A stretch of 51,412 nt of DNA, taken from contig CAJCIQ010000019.1 of the NCBI GenBank assembly GCA_903970475.1, positions 1 to 51,412 on the forward strand. Direction: 5' to 3'. The notes beneath the pieces were generated by a model that saw only the letters and a list, made by a program, of their open reading frames with translations, did no database searches and had not been told where the DNA came from. Shown here piece by piece: positions 44,245 to 51,412 of the stretch (positions are counted from its first letter, which is position 1; every line of letters begins with the position of its first letter). Both the position numbers and the translations under genes were made by a program. Origin of the DNA: Beijerinckiaceae bacterium (lineage in GTDB: Bacteria; Bacteroidota; Bacteroidia; Chitinophagales; Chitinophagaceae).

Positions 44245-45063
44245 ATGCCTCTTTATGTATCATCCCTCAATTCGGGCAGTAATGGTAATTGCTATTATAT
44301 CGGTAACGGACACGATGCCGTCCTCATCGATGTAGGTTTGTCATGCCGGGAAATGGAACGACGCATGAGGCAAGTTGGTGTGGCTATCAATACGGTCAGG
44401 GCCATCTTCATTTCCCATGAACATACAGACCATATCCGTGGCCTGGAAACCATCAGCAAAAAATACAGGCTCCCGATTTATATCACGCCAGGTACGTTGA
44501 GCGGAACCCGCATGCCCATTATGATGGATCTGGTGAACCCCTTTGAGGCAGGGAAGGGAATTTCCGTCAGTGGCCTGACCGTCACTTCTTTCAACAAACC
44601 CCATGACGCCGTTGATCCCCATAGCTTTATCATTTCCTATGAGGGCATAGTGGTGGGCGTATTTACAGACATCGGCAACCCACATACGGCGTTATTGGAT
44701 CATTTCAAACTCTGTCACGCGGCCTTCCTGGAATCCAATTACGACGAAGACATGTTGGAGAAAGGAAAGTATCCTATCCACCTCAAGCGCAGGATACGGG
44801 GTGGGGAAGGGCATCTCTCCAATAAACAGGCTTTGGATGTGTTTTTATCCAGCCGCCCTGCTCATATGACTCACTTGTGGTTGTCCCATCTTTCTCAGGA
44901 TAACAATGATCCCGGCATGGTACTGGATCTGTTTACCCGATACGGGGCCGGGATGCATATTACGGTGGCTTCCCGCCATGAGCCTGGACCGGTCTATACC
45001 ATTGATCATCACGGAAGTCCGGTGCATAGGCTCCAGCCGCTGAAACAGGCGAGCTTGTTTTAG
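44245..45063 (+). CDS. MBL-fold metallohydrolase, YycJ/WalJ-like
   Basis: 272 residues, cytoplasmic. Begins MPLYVSSLNSGSNGNCYYIG, the typical opening of YycJ/WalJ proteins, with the complete metal motif SHEHTDHIRG (His58, His60, Asp62, His63) and later SFNKPHDAVDP, FTDIGN and LSHLSQDNND. These enzymes are related to DNA/RNA exonucleases; the Firmicutes homologue affects cell division coordination. It is 18 bases after the DUF4153 pseudogene. Confidence 0.88.
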   Translation: MPLYVSSLNSGSNGNCYYIGNGHDAVLIDVGLSCREMERRMRQVGVAINTVRAIFISHEHTDHIRGLETISKKYRLPIYITPGTLSGTRMPIMMDLVNPFEAGKGISVSGLTVTSFNKPHDAVDPHSFIISYEGIVVGVFTDIGNPHTALLDHFKLCHAAFLESNYDEDMLEKGKYPIHLKRRIRGGEGHLSNKQALDVFLSSRPAHMTHLWLSHLSQDNNDPGMVLDLFTRYGAGMHITVASRHEPGPVYTIDHHGSPVHRLQPLKQASLF

Positions 45064-45072
45064 GAACGCCAC

Positions 45073-45100
45073 GGGCCACACCCGCAGCGGGCCACACCCG
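45073..45100. repeat. tandem 12-base GC-rich mini-hairpins
   Basis: GGGCCACACCCG occurs twice (45073-45084 and 45089-45100) with a 16-base period; each copy can form a CGGG/CCCG stem with a CCACA loop. They lie between convergent genes (45063 and 45136), so a termination or REP-like role is possible, but no T-run is seen. Confidence 0.45.
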
Positions 45101-45135
45101 AGCCACGGGTCTGAGGTGAGCCACCGAGCCGAGCG

Positions 45136-45762
45136 CTAGGCGTTAGCCTCTGTCGGCCATTGGCGCTTCCCCCAATCCTTAGACAACAGCAAATCCTCCT
45201 GGACCAGTCCGTGTCCGGCTGAAATGGTATGGACCGACACATCGAAACCGGCTTTTTCCAACAGACCTGCATAGGCTAAGGTATCCGCTGGATGGATGGT
45301 GGGGTCCTGAGCGCCATTGCTCATGAAAACCGGAGCATGGCGGACGGTCTTAAATTCAGGCATATTTCTAAAAGGCTGCATGGGCCTGTATAAAATCGCC
45401 CCTGCAAGGAAGTCGGGATAAAGTACCAACGTGCTTCCGGCTATATTGGCTCCGTTAGAATAGCCCAGGGCCACCAGGTTATGGGGATCAAATCCCTCCT
45501 TGGGGCTAAGTTGTTTAAGGAATTCCACCATTTCATGGGTTCGGAAGGTGACGTCTTTTTCATCGAAGACCCCCATGCCCATTCGTTTGAAGAATCGGGG
45601 CATTCCCCCTTCCAATACATTTCCCCTCAAACTCAGGATATTAAAATTTCCCCCAAACGCTTTTCCCAGCGGGAGTAAATCGTGTTCGTCTCCTCCTGTT
45701 CCGTGTAAGAGGAGCAATGTATGCGTAGCTGTCTGAGCAGCGGGTTGATATATGTAGTGCAT
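45136..45762 (-). CDS. MhqD-like carboxylesterase/hydrolase
   Basis: 208 residues of the alpha/beta-hydrolase superfamily, phospholipase/carboxylesterase branch: oxyanion loop LLLLHGTGGDEHDLLPL, nucleophile Ser102 in ALGYSNGAN, Asp in NGAQDPTI, His in SAGHGL. The closest characterised group is MhqD of quinone-resistance operons. It follows the MhqO-like dioxygenase by 58 bases, the same pairing, which strongly supports a role in quinone or catechol detoxification. Confidence 0.85.
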   Translation of the reverse strand: MHYIYQPAAQTATHTLLLLHGTGGDEHDLLPLGKAFGGNFNILSLRGNVLEGGMPRFFKRMGMGVFDEKDVTFRTHEMVEFLKQLSPKEGFDPHNLVALGYSNGANIAGSTLVLYPDFLAGAILYRPMQPFRNMPEFKTVRHAPVFMSNGAQDPTIHPADTLAYAGLLEKAGFDVSVHTISAGHGLVQEDLLLSKDWGKRQWPTEANA

Positions 45763-45820
45763 AAAATCGGAGTTTGACCGGCCAAAGAAACCTGGGAGAC
45801 CCGGGTCAGGCCGGTTAGTT

Positions 45821-46771
45821 TTAATCTAATGGAACCAGGTGCGCTTCAATGGCTTTACGCATGGGTTCATACTGTTCTGGGAGTTTCAAATGAGCACCCA
45901 GGTCTGCCAAAGACTCGTCAACCGTAAATCCCGGATTGTCTGTGGCAATCTCAAACAAAACCCCACCTGGTTCCCTGAAGTATAAAGAGTGGAAATAATT
46001 GCGGTCAATCTGGGGGGTGATATGCAGACCAGCATCCACAATTTTCTGATGGAAGGCCATTTGAGTCGCATCATCCTTTACCCGGAAGGCTACGTGGTGT
46101 ATCGTACCGCCTGCCCCTATTCCCCTGTGTTCGGCAGGGATTTCCGTCAGGTCAATGAAGTTTGCCGTATCAATGGCGTCTGTACCATAACGATAACGGT
46201 TACCTTCCTGGGCCAGCAATTTATATCCGAAGATATCGGTAAGCACGGCAGAAGTAGCTTTCATATCATTTAGAGTCAGGTTGGTATAATGGAAGCCCCT
46301 GATGGCAACATCGGCTTTCACTTCCGCCGTTTCCCAGGGTTTTCTGGGGTCTGCCACTGCTGGTATAACCAATTCCAGTTTCAATCCATCCGGATCGAGG
46401 AAGGGTAGGTATTTTTCCCCCAACCTTTCGGAAGGCTTGTTGTAAATGACGTTATATTGCTCGAAGCGCTTGATCCAATAATCAAAGCTTCCTTCCGGTA
46501 CCGCATATCCAATTTCGGTAGCCATACCTGCACCCCTGGACCCCTTCCTAACCTTGTCTCCCCAGGGGAAAAAGGTGAGGATGGTACCTGGCGTACCTTG
46601 CTCGTCTCCAAAATAGAAGTGGTAGGTTTGGGGGTCATCAAAGTTCACTGTCCTTTTGATGAAGCGCAGGCCCAGGACTTTGGTATAAAAGTCAAAGTTG
46701 CGCTTGGCATCTCCGGCTATAGCCGTAATGTGGTGGATGCCTTCAATCCTATGGTTGTTAGTGTTATCCAT
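45821..46771 (-). CDS. MhqO-like ring-cleaving dioxygenase (VOC fold)
   Basis: 316 residues with two vicinal-oxygen-chelate modules. The first opens IEGIHHITAIAGDAKRNFDF and contains LGLRFIKRTVNFDDP; the second includes FHYTNLTLNDM and GTIHHVAFRVKDD. FREPGGVLFEIATDNPGF matches the metal-ligand glutamate segment of MhqO/MhqA ring-cleaving dioxygenases. It likely opens hydroquinone-type rings. A Crp-type regulator gene lies 101 bases upstream on the same strand. Confidence 0.88.
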   Translation of the reverse strand: MDNTNNHRIEGIHHITAIAGDAKRNFDFYTKVLGLRFIKRTVNFDDPQTYHFYFGDEQGTPGTILTFFPWGDKVRKGSRGAGMATEIGYAVPEGSFDYWIKRFEQYNVIYNKPSERLGEKYLPFLDPDGLKLELVIPAVADPRKPWETAEVKADVAIRGFHYTNLTLNDMKATSAVLTDIFGYKLLAQEGNRYRYGTDAIDTANFIDLTEIPAEHRGIGAGGTIHHVAFRVKDDATQMAFHQKIVDAGLHITPQIDRNYFHSLYFREPGGVLFEIATDNPGFTVDESLADLGAHLKLPEQYEPMRKAIEAHLVPLD

Positions 46772-46872
46772 GTATGTTCCTTTTTTGATAGCACAAAGTT
46801 CGTTCAGCGGAAATGGATGGCCATTGAACTAGGACAAGAAATGGGCCGGCCGGCCGGGAAGGCGGACCAACC

Positions 46873-47457
46873 TTACCCCCGCGAATCGCGCAACTTTGTC
46901 CGCACTTTGGACAAAAATTCCGGGCTGAAACCCAGGTAGGAAGCGATATAGTGTTGAGCTACCCTTTGGGGTATGGTGGGATAGCGTTCAATAAAATCCA
47001 GGTATTTTTCTACGGCAGTCGTCGTTATGGTTTGAAACAGGCGCTCTTGGAGCCTGGCCAGGTTGCGTTGGACCATGATCCGGAACATCCGTTCGAAACA
47101 GGGGGCATCCTTGAGCAGCCGATCTTTGCTTTGGGGATTCAGGCACCATAAGGTGCAGTCTTCCAGGGTTTCTATGAACATGCGACTGGGTTTCTGGTCC
47201 TGAAAACTGGCTATATCGCTGACCCACCAGTCCTCTATGGCAAATTGAAGAGTAACCTCTGATCCGTGCTCGTCAATATAATAATTCCGGATGCAGCCCT
47301 TTTGAATGAAGGCTTCGATACGGCAAATTTCCCCTTCCTGGAGCAACAACGTCTTTTTAGGCACTTCCCTGTATTCCAAAAGGCTATGCAGTACCGGCAA
47401 GTCCGCCGGCGTCACGGTGATCCAACGCCGAACATATTGATCTATTTCCTCAAACAT
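46873..47457 (-). CDS. Crp/Fnr-family regulator upstream of the quinone-detoxification pair
   Basis: 194 residues: cyclic-nucleotide-binding-like beta roll (LLLQEGEICRIEAFIQKGCI), linker helix, and a winged-helix segment RVAQHYIASYLGFSPEFLSK. Again the short Bacteroidota type. Being upstream on the same strand as mhqOD-like genes, it is a plausible regulator of them (in other bacteria the regulator is MhqR of the MarR family, so this would be an alternative). Confidence 0.82.
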   Translation of the reverse strand: MFEEIDQYVRRWITVTPADLPVLHSLLEYREVPKKTLLLQEGEICRIEAFIQKGCIRNYYIDEHGSEVTLQFAIEDWWVSDIASFQDQKPSRMFIETLEDCTLWCLNPQSKDRLLKDAPCFERMFRIMVQRNLARLQERLFQTITTTAVEKYLDFIERYPTIPQRVAQHYIASYLGFSPEFLSKVRTKLRDSRG

Positions 47458-47558
47458 AAACGCTGCATTGAAACTGTTAAAATAGCATCAAATCTTTGGT
47501 AATAACAAGCCGAATCAATAGTTTGTGCAGGTATTTTATCCATTTATCCAATAAGGAA

Positions 47559-48563
47559 ATGAAGAAAACAGACTTCGTGTATTCAACCTCGGGAGAGCCT
47601 CACCGCATTCGTACCCGTAAAATCTTAAAGGAGCATCCCGAAATCAGGGAACTGATTGGTAAAAATCCAATGACTTTTTGGGTTATTGTTGGCATTGTAG
47701 CCTTACAGATAGGGCTCGCAGCATTATTAGCGCATCAACCCTGGTGGCTGGTATTGGTAGCCGCTTACTTCATTGGTGCGTTTGCGGACCATGCCTTATT
47801 TGTTATGATTCACGAGTGTGCACACAACCTTATCTTTAAGGGTAAAGTCCCCAACCGCCTGGCGGGTATGCTGGCCAATATCCCATTGATTTTTCCCAGC
47901 TCTGTGGGGTTCGAAAGATATCATATAAAACACCATTCCTTTCAGGGGGTGCATGAGTTAGATGCGGACTTACCCAACAAGTGGGAAGCAAAACTGATCA
48001 ACAACTACTTTATCGGTAAAGCACTTTGGCTATTGCTGTATCCCTTTGTACAATTGCTGCGCATAGGTCGGTTAAAGGAAATCAAACCGGTGGATGGCTG
48101 GAATTTATTTAACCTGGCTGTTCAGATAGTGGCTATTGGCGCTATCTGGTTCTTTTTGGGTCCAAAGGCCATCGTCTTTGTTTCAGCCAGCTTCTTCTTC
48201 TCCATTGGCCTCCATCCCTTGGGTGCCCGTTGGATTCAGGAGCACTACCTGGTCGAAGATGAGTCGCAGGAAACCTATAGTTATTATGGTCCTTTGAATA
48301 CCGTAGCCTTTAATGTAGGTTACCACAATGAACACCATGATTTCCCGTCCATACCCTGGAATAAATTACCCCAGATTAAAGAAAGGGCAGGGGAGCACTA
48401 CAACAACCTGCATTATCATAAGTCCTGGACCGGTTTGTTCTTCCGCTTTTTGTTTGACAGGGAGATTTCCTTATTCTCCAGGATAGTCCGTAAAGAACGG
48501 GCCAAGGTTCAACTGACGGATCAATCCATCCCCGATAAAGAACTGGTTCAGGCCCAGGTCTGA
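47559..48563 (+). CDS. sphingolipid delta-4 desaturase-like (DEGS-like) protein
   Basis: 334 residues from ATG at 47559 (AAGGAA ribosome-binding site). Membrane di-iron desaturase with three His boxes: HECAH (85-89), HIKHH (122-126), NEHHD (257-261). Motifs QETYSYYGPLN and FNVGYHNEHHDFPSIP are very close to animal DEGS1/sphingolipid delta-4 desaturases, as is the N-terminus DFVYSTSGEPHRIRTRKIL. Bacteroidota make sphingolipids, so a role in desaturating a ceramide/sphinganine base is a fair inference, but other long-chain substrates are possible. Confidence 0.88.
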   Translation: MKKTDFVYSTSGEPHRIRTRKILKEHPEIRELIGKNPMTFWVIVGIVALQIGLAALLAHQPWWLVLVAAYFIGAFADHALFVMIHECAHNLIFKGKVPNRLAGMLANIPLIFPSSVGFERYHIKHHSFQGVHELDADLPNKWEAKLINNYFIGKALWLLLYPFVQLLRIGRLKEIKPVDGWNLFNLAVQIVAIGAIWFFLGPKAIVFVSASFFFSIGLHPLGARWIQEHYLVEDESQETYSYYGPLNTVAFNVGYHNEHHDFPSIPWNKLPQIKERAGEHYNNLHYHKSWTGLFFRFLFDREISLFSRIVRKERAKVQLTDQSIPDKELVQAQV

Positions 48564-48608
48564 GCACCGTCGAAAGCAACAATCCTATAACCGCTACCAC
48601 GATAAAGT

Positions 48609-48638
48609 AAAGCCCGGCTAAAAATCCAGCCGGGCTTT
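48609..48638. terminator. bidirectional intrinsic terminator overlapping the fecR-like 3' end
   Basis: AAAGCCCGGCT and AGCCGGGCTTT form a perfect 11-base inverted repeat around an 8-base loop, followed on the plus strand by ATATTTTT. It serves the desaturase gene (ends 48563) on the plus strand and the FecR-like gene on the minus strand. The last codons of the FecR-like gene (Lys-Ala-Arg-Leu-Asp-Phe-stop) are written in the stem and loop. Confidence 0.8.
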
Positions 48639-49403
48639 ATATTTTTCAACCGTATACTTGCAATGATACTTATCTTCAAGGCTATGGAGGACTTCTGTTA
48701 AGCCTGCATGATGAAAGGTCGCCGAAAGGGGCGCCGGATCATGGACAGTCCCGGTGGTCTGTATATCCACCCCGTACCAATCTTCCAATCGACGAACCAC
48801 ATCCGGAAATGCGGTGTGATCAAAGACCAGTTCATCCAGTTTCCAGGCCAACAGGGCGCTGGTGTCGCAGGTTTCTTTTTCTATAAGGTCTATGGACTGA
48901 TTGATCATAACCATATCCCCCTGTCCCAGTACTTCGGGCTCATGATCTTTGGATGGGTAGGCTTTTTGAGTCATCACCTTACCGCCCAATACCTCCGCGC
49001 TTTCTCCCTCATCTTTAGCGAAAGCACTGATACGAGCCTGGGCTTCCTCAGAGACCAGGGTCAACTCCCGGGTATGGACGGTAAAAGGGCTGCCACCGGG
49101 AGCTGGAGGCACCTCAATATAAGCGTCTCCATCCAGGTATAGTTCCCGATGAGCGGCGGTAAAGTTTTTGGGGATATGTACCTGTGTATTGGGATTGAGT
49201 ATAAGCCTGGTACTATCCGGGAGCGTGAGGGACTGTCTTTGGGTCAAGCCACTGCTGTAGAAAATACTGTCTCCGCTACCCACCGATCGCTCCAATATTT
49301 CCGGAGAAAAACGGAGCTCTCCCTTTCTTTTGGTATAGAAAACGACAACGGCAGCAGTAGTGAGTACAGCCAGGAAAATTACCAGCAGGTATTTCAGGGA
49401 CAT
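48618..49403 (-). CDS. FecR-like protein without the cytoplasmic anti-sigma domain
   Basis: 261 residues. A transmembrane helix starts almost at the N-terminus (YLLVIFLAVLTTAAVVVFY). The FecR periplasmic domain follows (QRQSLTLPDSTRLILNPNTQ, AYIEVPPAPGGSPFTVHTR), then a DUF4974-like C-terminal domain (ELVFDHTAFPDVVRRLEDWY). The ~80-residue cytoplasmic region that normally binds FecI is missing, and no sigma gene is adjacent, so classical anti-sigma activity is doubtful. It is divergent from the fluoride-resistance operon. Confidence 0.82.
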   Translation of the reverse strand: MSLKYLLVIFLAVLTTAAVVVFYTKRKGELRFSPEILERSVGSGDSIFYSSGLTQRQSLTLPDSTRLILNPNTQVHIPKNFTAAHRELYLDGDAYIEVPPAPGGSPFTVHTRELTLVSEEAQARISAFAKDEGESAEVLGGKVMTQKAYPSKDHEPEVLGQGDMVMINQSIDLIEKETCDTSALLAWKLDELVFDHTAFPDVVRRLEDWYGVDIQTTGTVHDPAPLSATFHHAGLTEVLHSLEDKYHCKYTVEKYKARLDF

Positions 49404-49439
49404 AAAGACTAAGTTACTTCATTTTCCTGCGATTTTATC

Positions 49440-49447
49440 TACCTTTG
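49440..49447 (+). promoter_or_regulatory. -7 promoter element of the fluoride operon
   Basis: TACCTTTG matches the Bacteroidota -7 consensus TAnnTTTG exactly and places transcription start just upstream of the riboswitch (about 49453). No clear -33 TTG is seen; the region 20 bases upstream is TTCATTTTCC. Confidence 0.55.
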
Positions 49448-49452
49448 GCGCT

Positions 49453-49507
49453 AAGGAAATGGTGTCTTCCTACCGAACCGCTCCACAAAAGCTGATGGCG
49501 CCTACAA
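49453..49507 (+). promoter_or_regulatory. fluoride riboswitch (crcB motif)
   Basis: The class is recognised by GGAAATGGTGTC, a stem GGAA/TTCC (49455-49458 with 49467-49470), GAACCGCT, a small GCT/AGC hairpin (49480-49482 with 49490-49492), and GCTGATGGCGCCTACA at the 3' side. A long-range pairing GGTGTC (49461-49466) with GGCGCC (49497-49502) closes the fold. This matches the published crcB-motif layout. It directly precedes the fluoride transporters, as in other bacteria, and should turn them on when fluoride binds. Confidence 0.85.
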
Positions 49508-49548
49508 ATGGATAATCGGTTTAACCGCTTATAAATTATAATTGTAGG
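49501..49548 (+). promoter_or_regulatory. predicted riboswitch expression platform over the ribosome-binding site
   Basis: CCTACAA (49501-49507, partly in the aptamer) can pair perfectly with TTGTAGG (49542-49548), which lies immediately before the ATG at 49550. A nested hairpin (CGGT/ACCG with ATAA/TTAT extension, 49512-49532) would bring them together. The CC at 49501-49502 is also needed for the aptamer's long-range stem, so the two pairings compete. Confidence 0.55.
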
Positions 49549-49549
49549 T

Positions 49550-50908
49550 ATGAAGCAATCCCTGTCGCAAATCTTTATTGTACGTCATTTATTGAAGTGG
49601 ACCCTGCTTACCCTCCCCGTTGCCCTTGCGGTAGGCTCTATGGTTGCCCTGTTTTTGTGGAGCCTGGACAAGGCTATTGACTTCCGGTTCGCGCATACCT
49701 GGCTATTGTTCTTTCTTCCCTTATCAGGTATCCTGATTTATGTCCTGTATAAATATTCAGGAAAAAACGCAGACGCAGGTAACAACCTCATCATGGATGA
49801 AATTCATCAGCCAGGAGGAGGGGTGCCTGCTCGTATGGCCCCTTTGGTACTGGTAACAACGGTGATCACCCACCTTTTTGGTGGATCGGCTGGCAGGGAG
49901 GGTACGGCGGTACAGATCGGGGGCAGCCTTTCCCAGTTTATTGGAAAGTTGCTCAGGCTCTCCGGCAAGGACGTTCAACTGTTGTTGATGACGGGGATTG
50001 CCGCTGGTTTTGGGGCGGTGTTCGGAACACCCATTACCGGAGCCATTTTCGCTTTGGAAGTATTGACCTTGGGTACCATACGCTATGAAGCCCTACTGCC
50101 CTGTCTGATGGCGGCTATTGGGGCGGACCTTGTTTGTACTGCCTGGGGCATACACCATACGCACTACTACATTCAATTTGATGGCGAAGGATTGGCGTTG
50201 AAGCTGCTGTTAAAGGTGATTGTAGCTGGAGTAGCTTTTGGGTTGACCAGTCTGTTGTTTTCTGAGCTTTCTCATACCATAAAGAACTATAGCAAGCGCT
50301 GGATTAAAATCGGATGGCTTATCCCGGCAGTGGGCGGGGTTTTGATCATTGGGCTTACCTATGCATTGGGCACGCAGGATTACTTGAGTTTGGGTGTAAA
50401 AGGATTAACCCCTCATTCGGTGACGATACCTTCTTGTTTTGCCTTGGGCGGAGCAGGCACCTGGAGCTGGTGGTGGAAACTCCTATTTACGGCCATTACA
50501 CTGGGTATGGGTTTTAAAGGGGGAGAAGTGACGCCTTTATTTTTCATGGGCGCCGCCTTAGGGAATACCTTGGCTGTCTGGATGGGCGCCCCTGTTGATC
50601 TGATGGCTGGGCTGGGCTTTATTGCTGTATTTGCCGGAGCCACCAACACGCCCATCGCCTGTACACTGATGGGCGTAGAATTATTTGGATCGGCTAACCT
50701 GGTCTACTACGCGGTAGCTTGTTTTACGGCTTATTATTTTAGCGGTCATACGGGCATCTATACGTCCCAACGCATAGGCGTATCCAAAATCGAAGGACTG
50801 GCCCTGGGGCAGGACCTGACCTTGCGTAAGCTCAGGGAAAGCCGCATTAAAAAAGTGAGGAAGCTTTTATTCATTTACCGCCAGAAATTGAAACGCCTGT
50901 TACCATGA
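49550..50908 (+). CDS. CLC-F-type fluoride/proton antiporter
   Basis: 452 residues with ten or more hydrophobic segments in a CLC fold. Motif [15 protein letters not shown] contains the gating glutamate Glu117 in GREGT rather than the GxEGP of chloride CLCs, and the first selectivity loop reads GGGVPARM. These are features of the SycA/CLC-F branch. The upstream fluoride riboswitch and overlapping crcB gene agree. The cytoplasmic C-terminus is short and basic, with no CBS domains. Confidence 0.9.
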   Translation: MKQSLSQIFIVRHLLKWTLLTLPVALAVGSMVALFLWSLDKAIDFRFAHTWLLFFLPLSGILIYVLYKYSGKNADAGNNLIMDEIHQPGGGVPARMAPLVLVTTVITHLFGGSAGREGTAVQIGGSLSQFIGKLLRLSGKDVQLLLMTGIAAGFGAVFGTPITGAIFALEVLTLGTIRYEALLPCLMAAIGADLVCTAWGIHHTHYYIQFDGEGLALKLLLKVIVAGVAFGLTSLLFSELSHTIKNYSKRWIKIGWLIPAVGGVLIIGLTYALGTQDYLSLGVKGLTPHSVTIPSCFALGGAGTWSWWWKLLFTAITLGMGFKGGEVTPLFFMGAALGNTLAVWMGAPVDLMAGLGFIAVFAGATNTPIACTLMGVELFGSANLVYYAVACFTAYYFSGHTGIYTSQRIGVSKIEGLALGQDLTLRKLRESRIKKVRKLLFIYRQKLKRLLP

Positions 50909-51273
50909 AATCTATCCTATTGGTTGGCCTGGGGGGATTTGTTGGTAGTGTCCTCCGTTACCTGATTCAGCGTACTGCGGGCAGGTATATACCCCTGGCA
51001 TTCCCCTTAGGAACTTTCCTGATTAATATAAGCGGCTGCCTGGGTATTGGGCTGCTCATGGGCCTGGCGGTCCGGCATGCGTGGCTGACCATGGAATGGA
51101 GACTGCTGCTGGTAACCGGCGTTTGCGGGGGCTTCACTACCTTTTCCAGCTATTCCTACGAGGGGTTTAAGCTGTTCAAAGAAGGGCAGTATCTTATCTT
51201 TGGAATGTATATAGCAGGCAGTGTTATACTGGGTATAGGCGCTACTGCCCTGGGCTATACGATTACCAAATAA
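50905..51273 (+). CDS. crcB: fluoride channel CrcB/Fluc
   Basis: 122 residues with four helices and hallmark segments [38 protein letters not shown] and [16 protein letters not shown] (the Phe-box, conserved Asn and TTFSS stretch). It overlaps the CLC-F gene by four bases (ATGA). CrcB proteins work as dual-topology dimers exporting fluoride. Presence of both a channel and an antiporter in one operon is redundant and suggests heavy fluoride exposure or differing transport regimes. Confidence 0.93.
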   Translation: MKSILLVGLGGFVGSVLRYLIQRTAGRYIPLAFPLGTFLINISGCLGIGLLMGLAVRHAWLTMEWRLLLVTGVCGGFTTFSSYSYEGFKLFKEGQYLIFGMYIAGSVILGIGATALGYTITK

Positions 51274-51302
51274 TAGGCGAGAATCCCCTATTTTTGGAGG
51301 TT

Positions 51303-51412
51303 ATGAGGAATTTTCTGGTAGCCGTCCTTTTGCTAGGAAGCTGGTCATCCCTGAAGGCCCAGCGCATAGATACGTTGATGCACATTTACAACAGTGGTTA
51401 TCCTAGTGAAAA
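51303..51412 (+). CDS. exported protein, 5' end only (partial)
   Basis: GGAGG 4 bases before ATG at 51303, then a signal peptide (FLVAVLLLGSWSSLKAQ) and RIDTLMHIYNSGYPSE before the window ends. The opening is reminiscent of large Bacteroidota exported proteins with an MG2-like domain, but the available sequence is too short to name the family. The upstream crcB gene ends 29 bases earlier, so it could be in the same transcript or separate. Confidence 0.6.
   Translation, partial: MRNFLVAVLLLGSWSSLKAQRIDTLMHIYNSGYPSE

Noticed and set aside
1..51412. CRISPR array, prophage, integrative element or tRNA genes
   Set aside because: No regularly spaced repeats, integrase, phage structural genes or tRNA-like clover-leaf sequences were seen.

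Overview
The window looks like chromosomal DNA of a Bacteroidota species, most likely family Chitinophagaceae. The support is a SusC/SusD pair, a type IX secretion (CHU_C-type) C-terminal domain, FecR- and LytTR-type regulators, Bacteroidota-style -7 boxes (TAnnTTTG), many Sec or lipoprotein signal peptides, and a sphingolipid-desaturase homologue. The family assignment is inferred from gene content; there is no rRNA in the window. I saw no tRNA, CRISPR array, intact insertion sequence or prophage.

Layout. 0-7.9 kb: mixed small genes (secreted metallophosphoesterase, Crp-type regulator, DoxX-like membrane protein, HxlR regulator with a divergent APCDD1-like gene, thioredoxin-like protein, SUFU-domain protein, lipoproteins) with one degenerate HdeD-like gene. 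8-14.6 kb: two-gene oxidoreductase operon divergent from a C-terminally truncated AraC regulator, a TlpA-like thioredoxin, and a LytTR regulator/LytS-type kinase pair. 14.7-22.8 kb: a large PKD/CHU_C surface protein, an ECF sigma/membrane protein/di-haem peroxidase operon, AraC plus SDR genes, and an outer-membrane beta-barrel. 22.8-27.4 kb: a damaged molybdenum/formate-dehydrogenase locus (fdhD and an fdhF-like gene both carry internal deletions; mobA and a DUF7009 gene are intact), followed by two more broken genes. 27.4-32 kb: a SMUG2-like uracil-DNA glycosylase divergent from an operon bracketed by two SRAP (HMCES/YedK) paralogues. 32-41.8 kb: a 7TMR-DISM sensor fused to an IS1595-transposase-type zinc ribbon, then a SusC-SusD-GH30-GH30 utilisation locus whose second enzyme looks like a beta-1,6-glucanase. 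42-45 kb: two metallo-beta-lactamase-fold proteins flanking a DUF4153 pseudogene. 45-47.5 kb: MhqD/MhqO-like quinone-detoxification pair with a Crp-type regulator. 47.5-49.4 kb: DEGS-like desaturase convergent with an orphan FecR-like protein, sharing a terminator. 49.4-51.3 kb: a fluoride riboswitch controlling a CLC-F-type antiporter and a CrcB/Fluc channel.

Four points stand out. First, the sensor-zinc-ribbon fusion looks like a domesticated transposase DNA-binding domain tethered to the membrane, next to a glycan locus it might control. Second, the fluoride riboswitch has a readable expression platform in which the aptamer's 3' end can pair with the ribosome-binding region. Third, a 37-nt identical element with a covarying hairpin occurs twice, 25 kb apart, and may be a small RNA family or orphaned leader. 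Fourth, an unusual number of genes (about seven) carry internal deletions or frameshifts, which means either active gene decay or an assembly problem.
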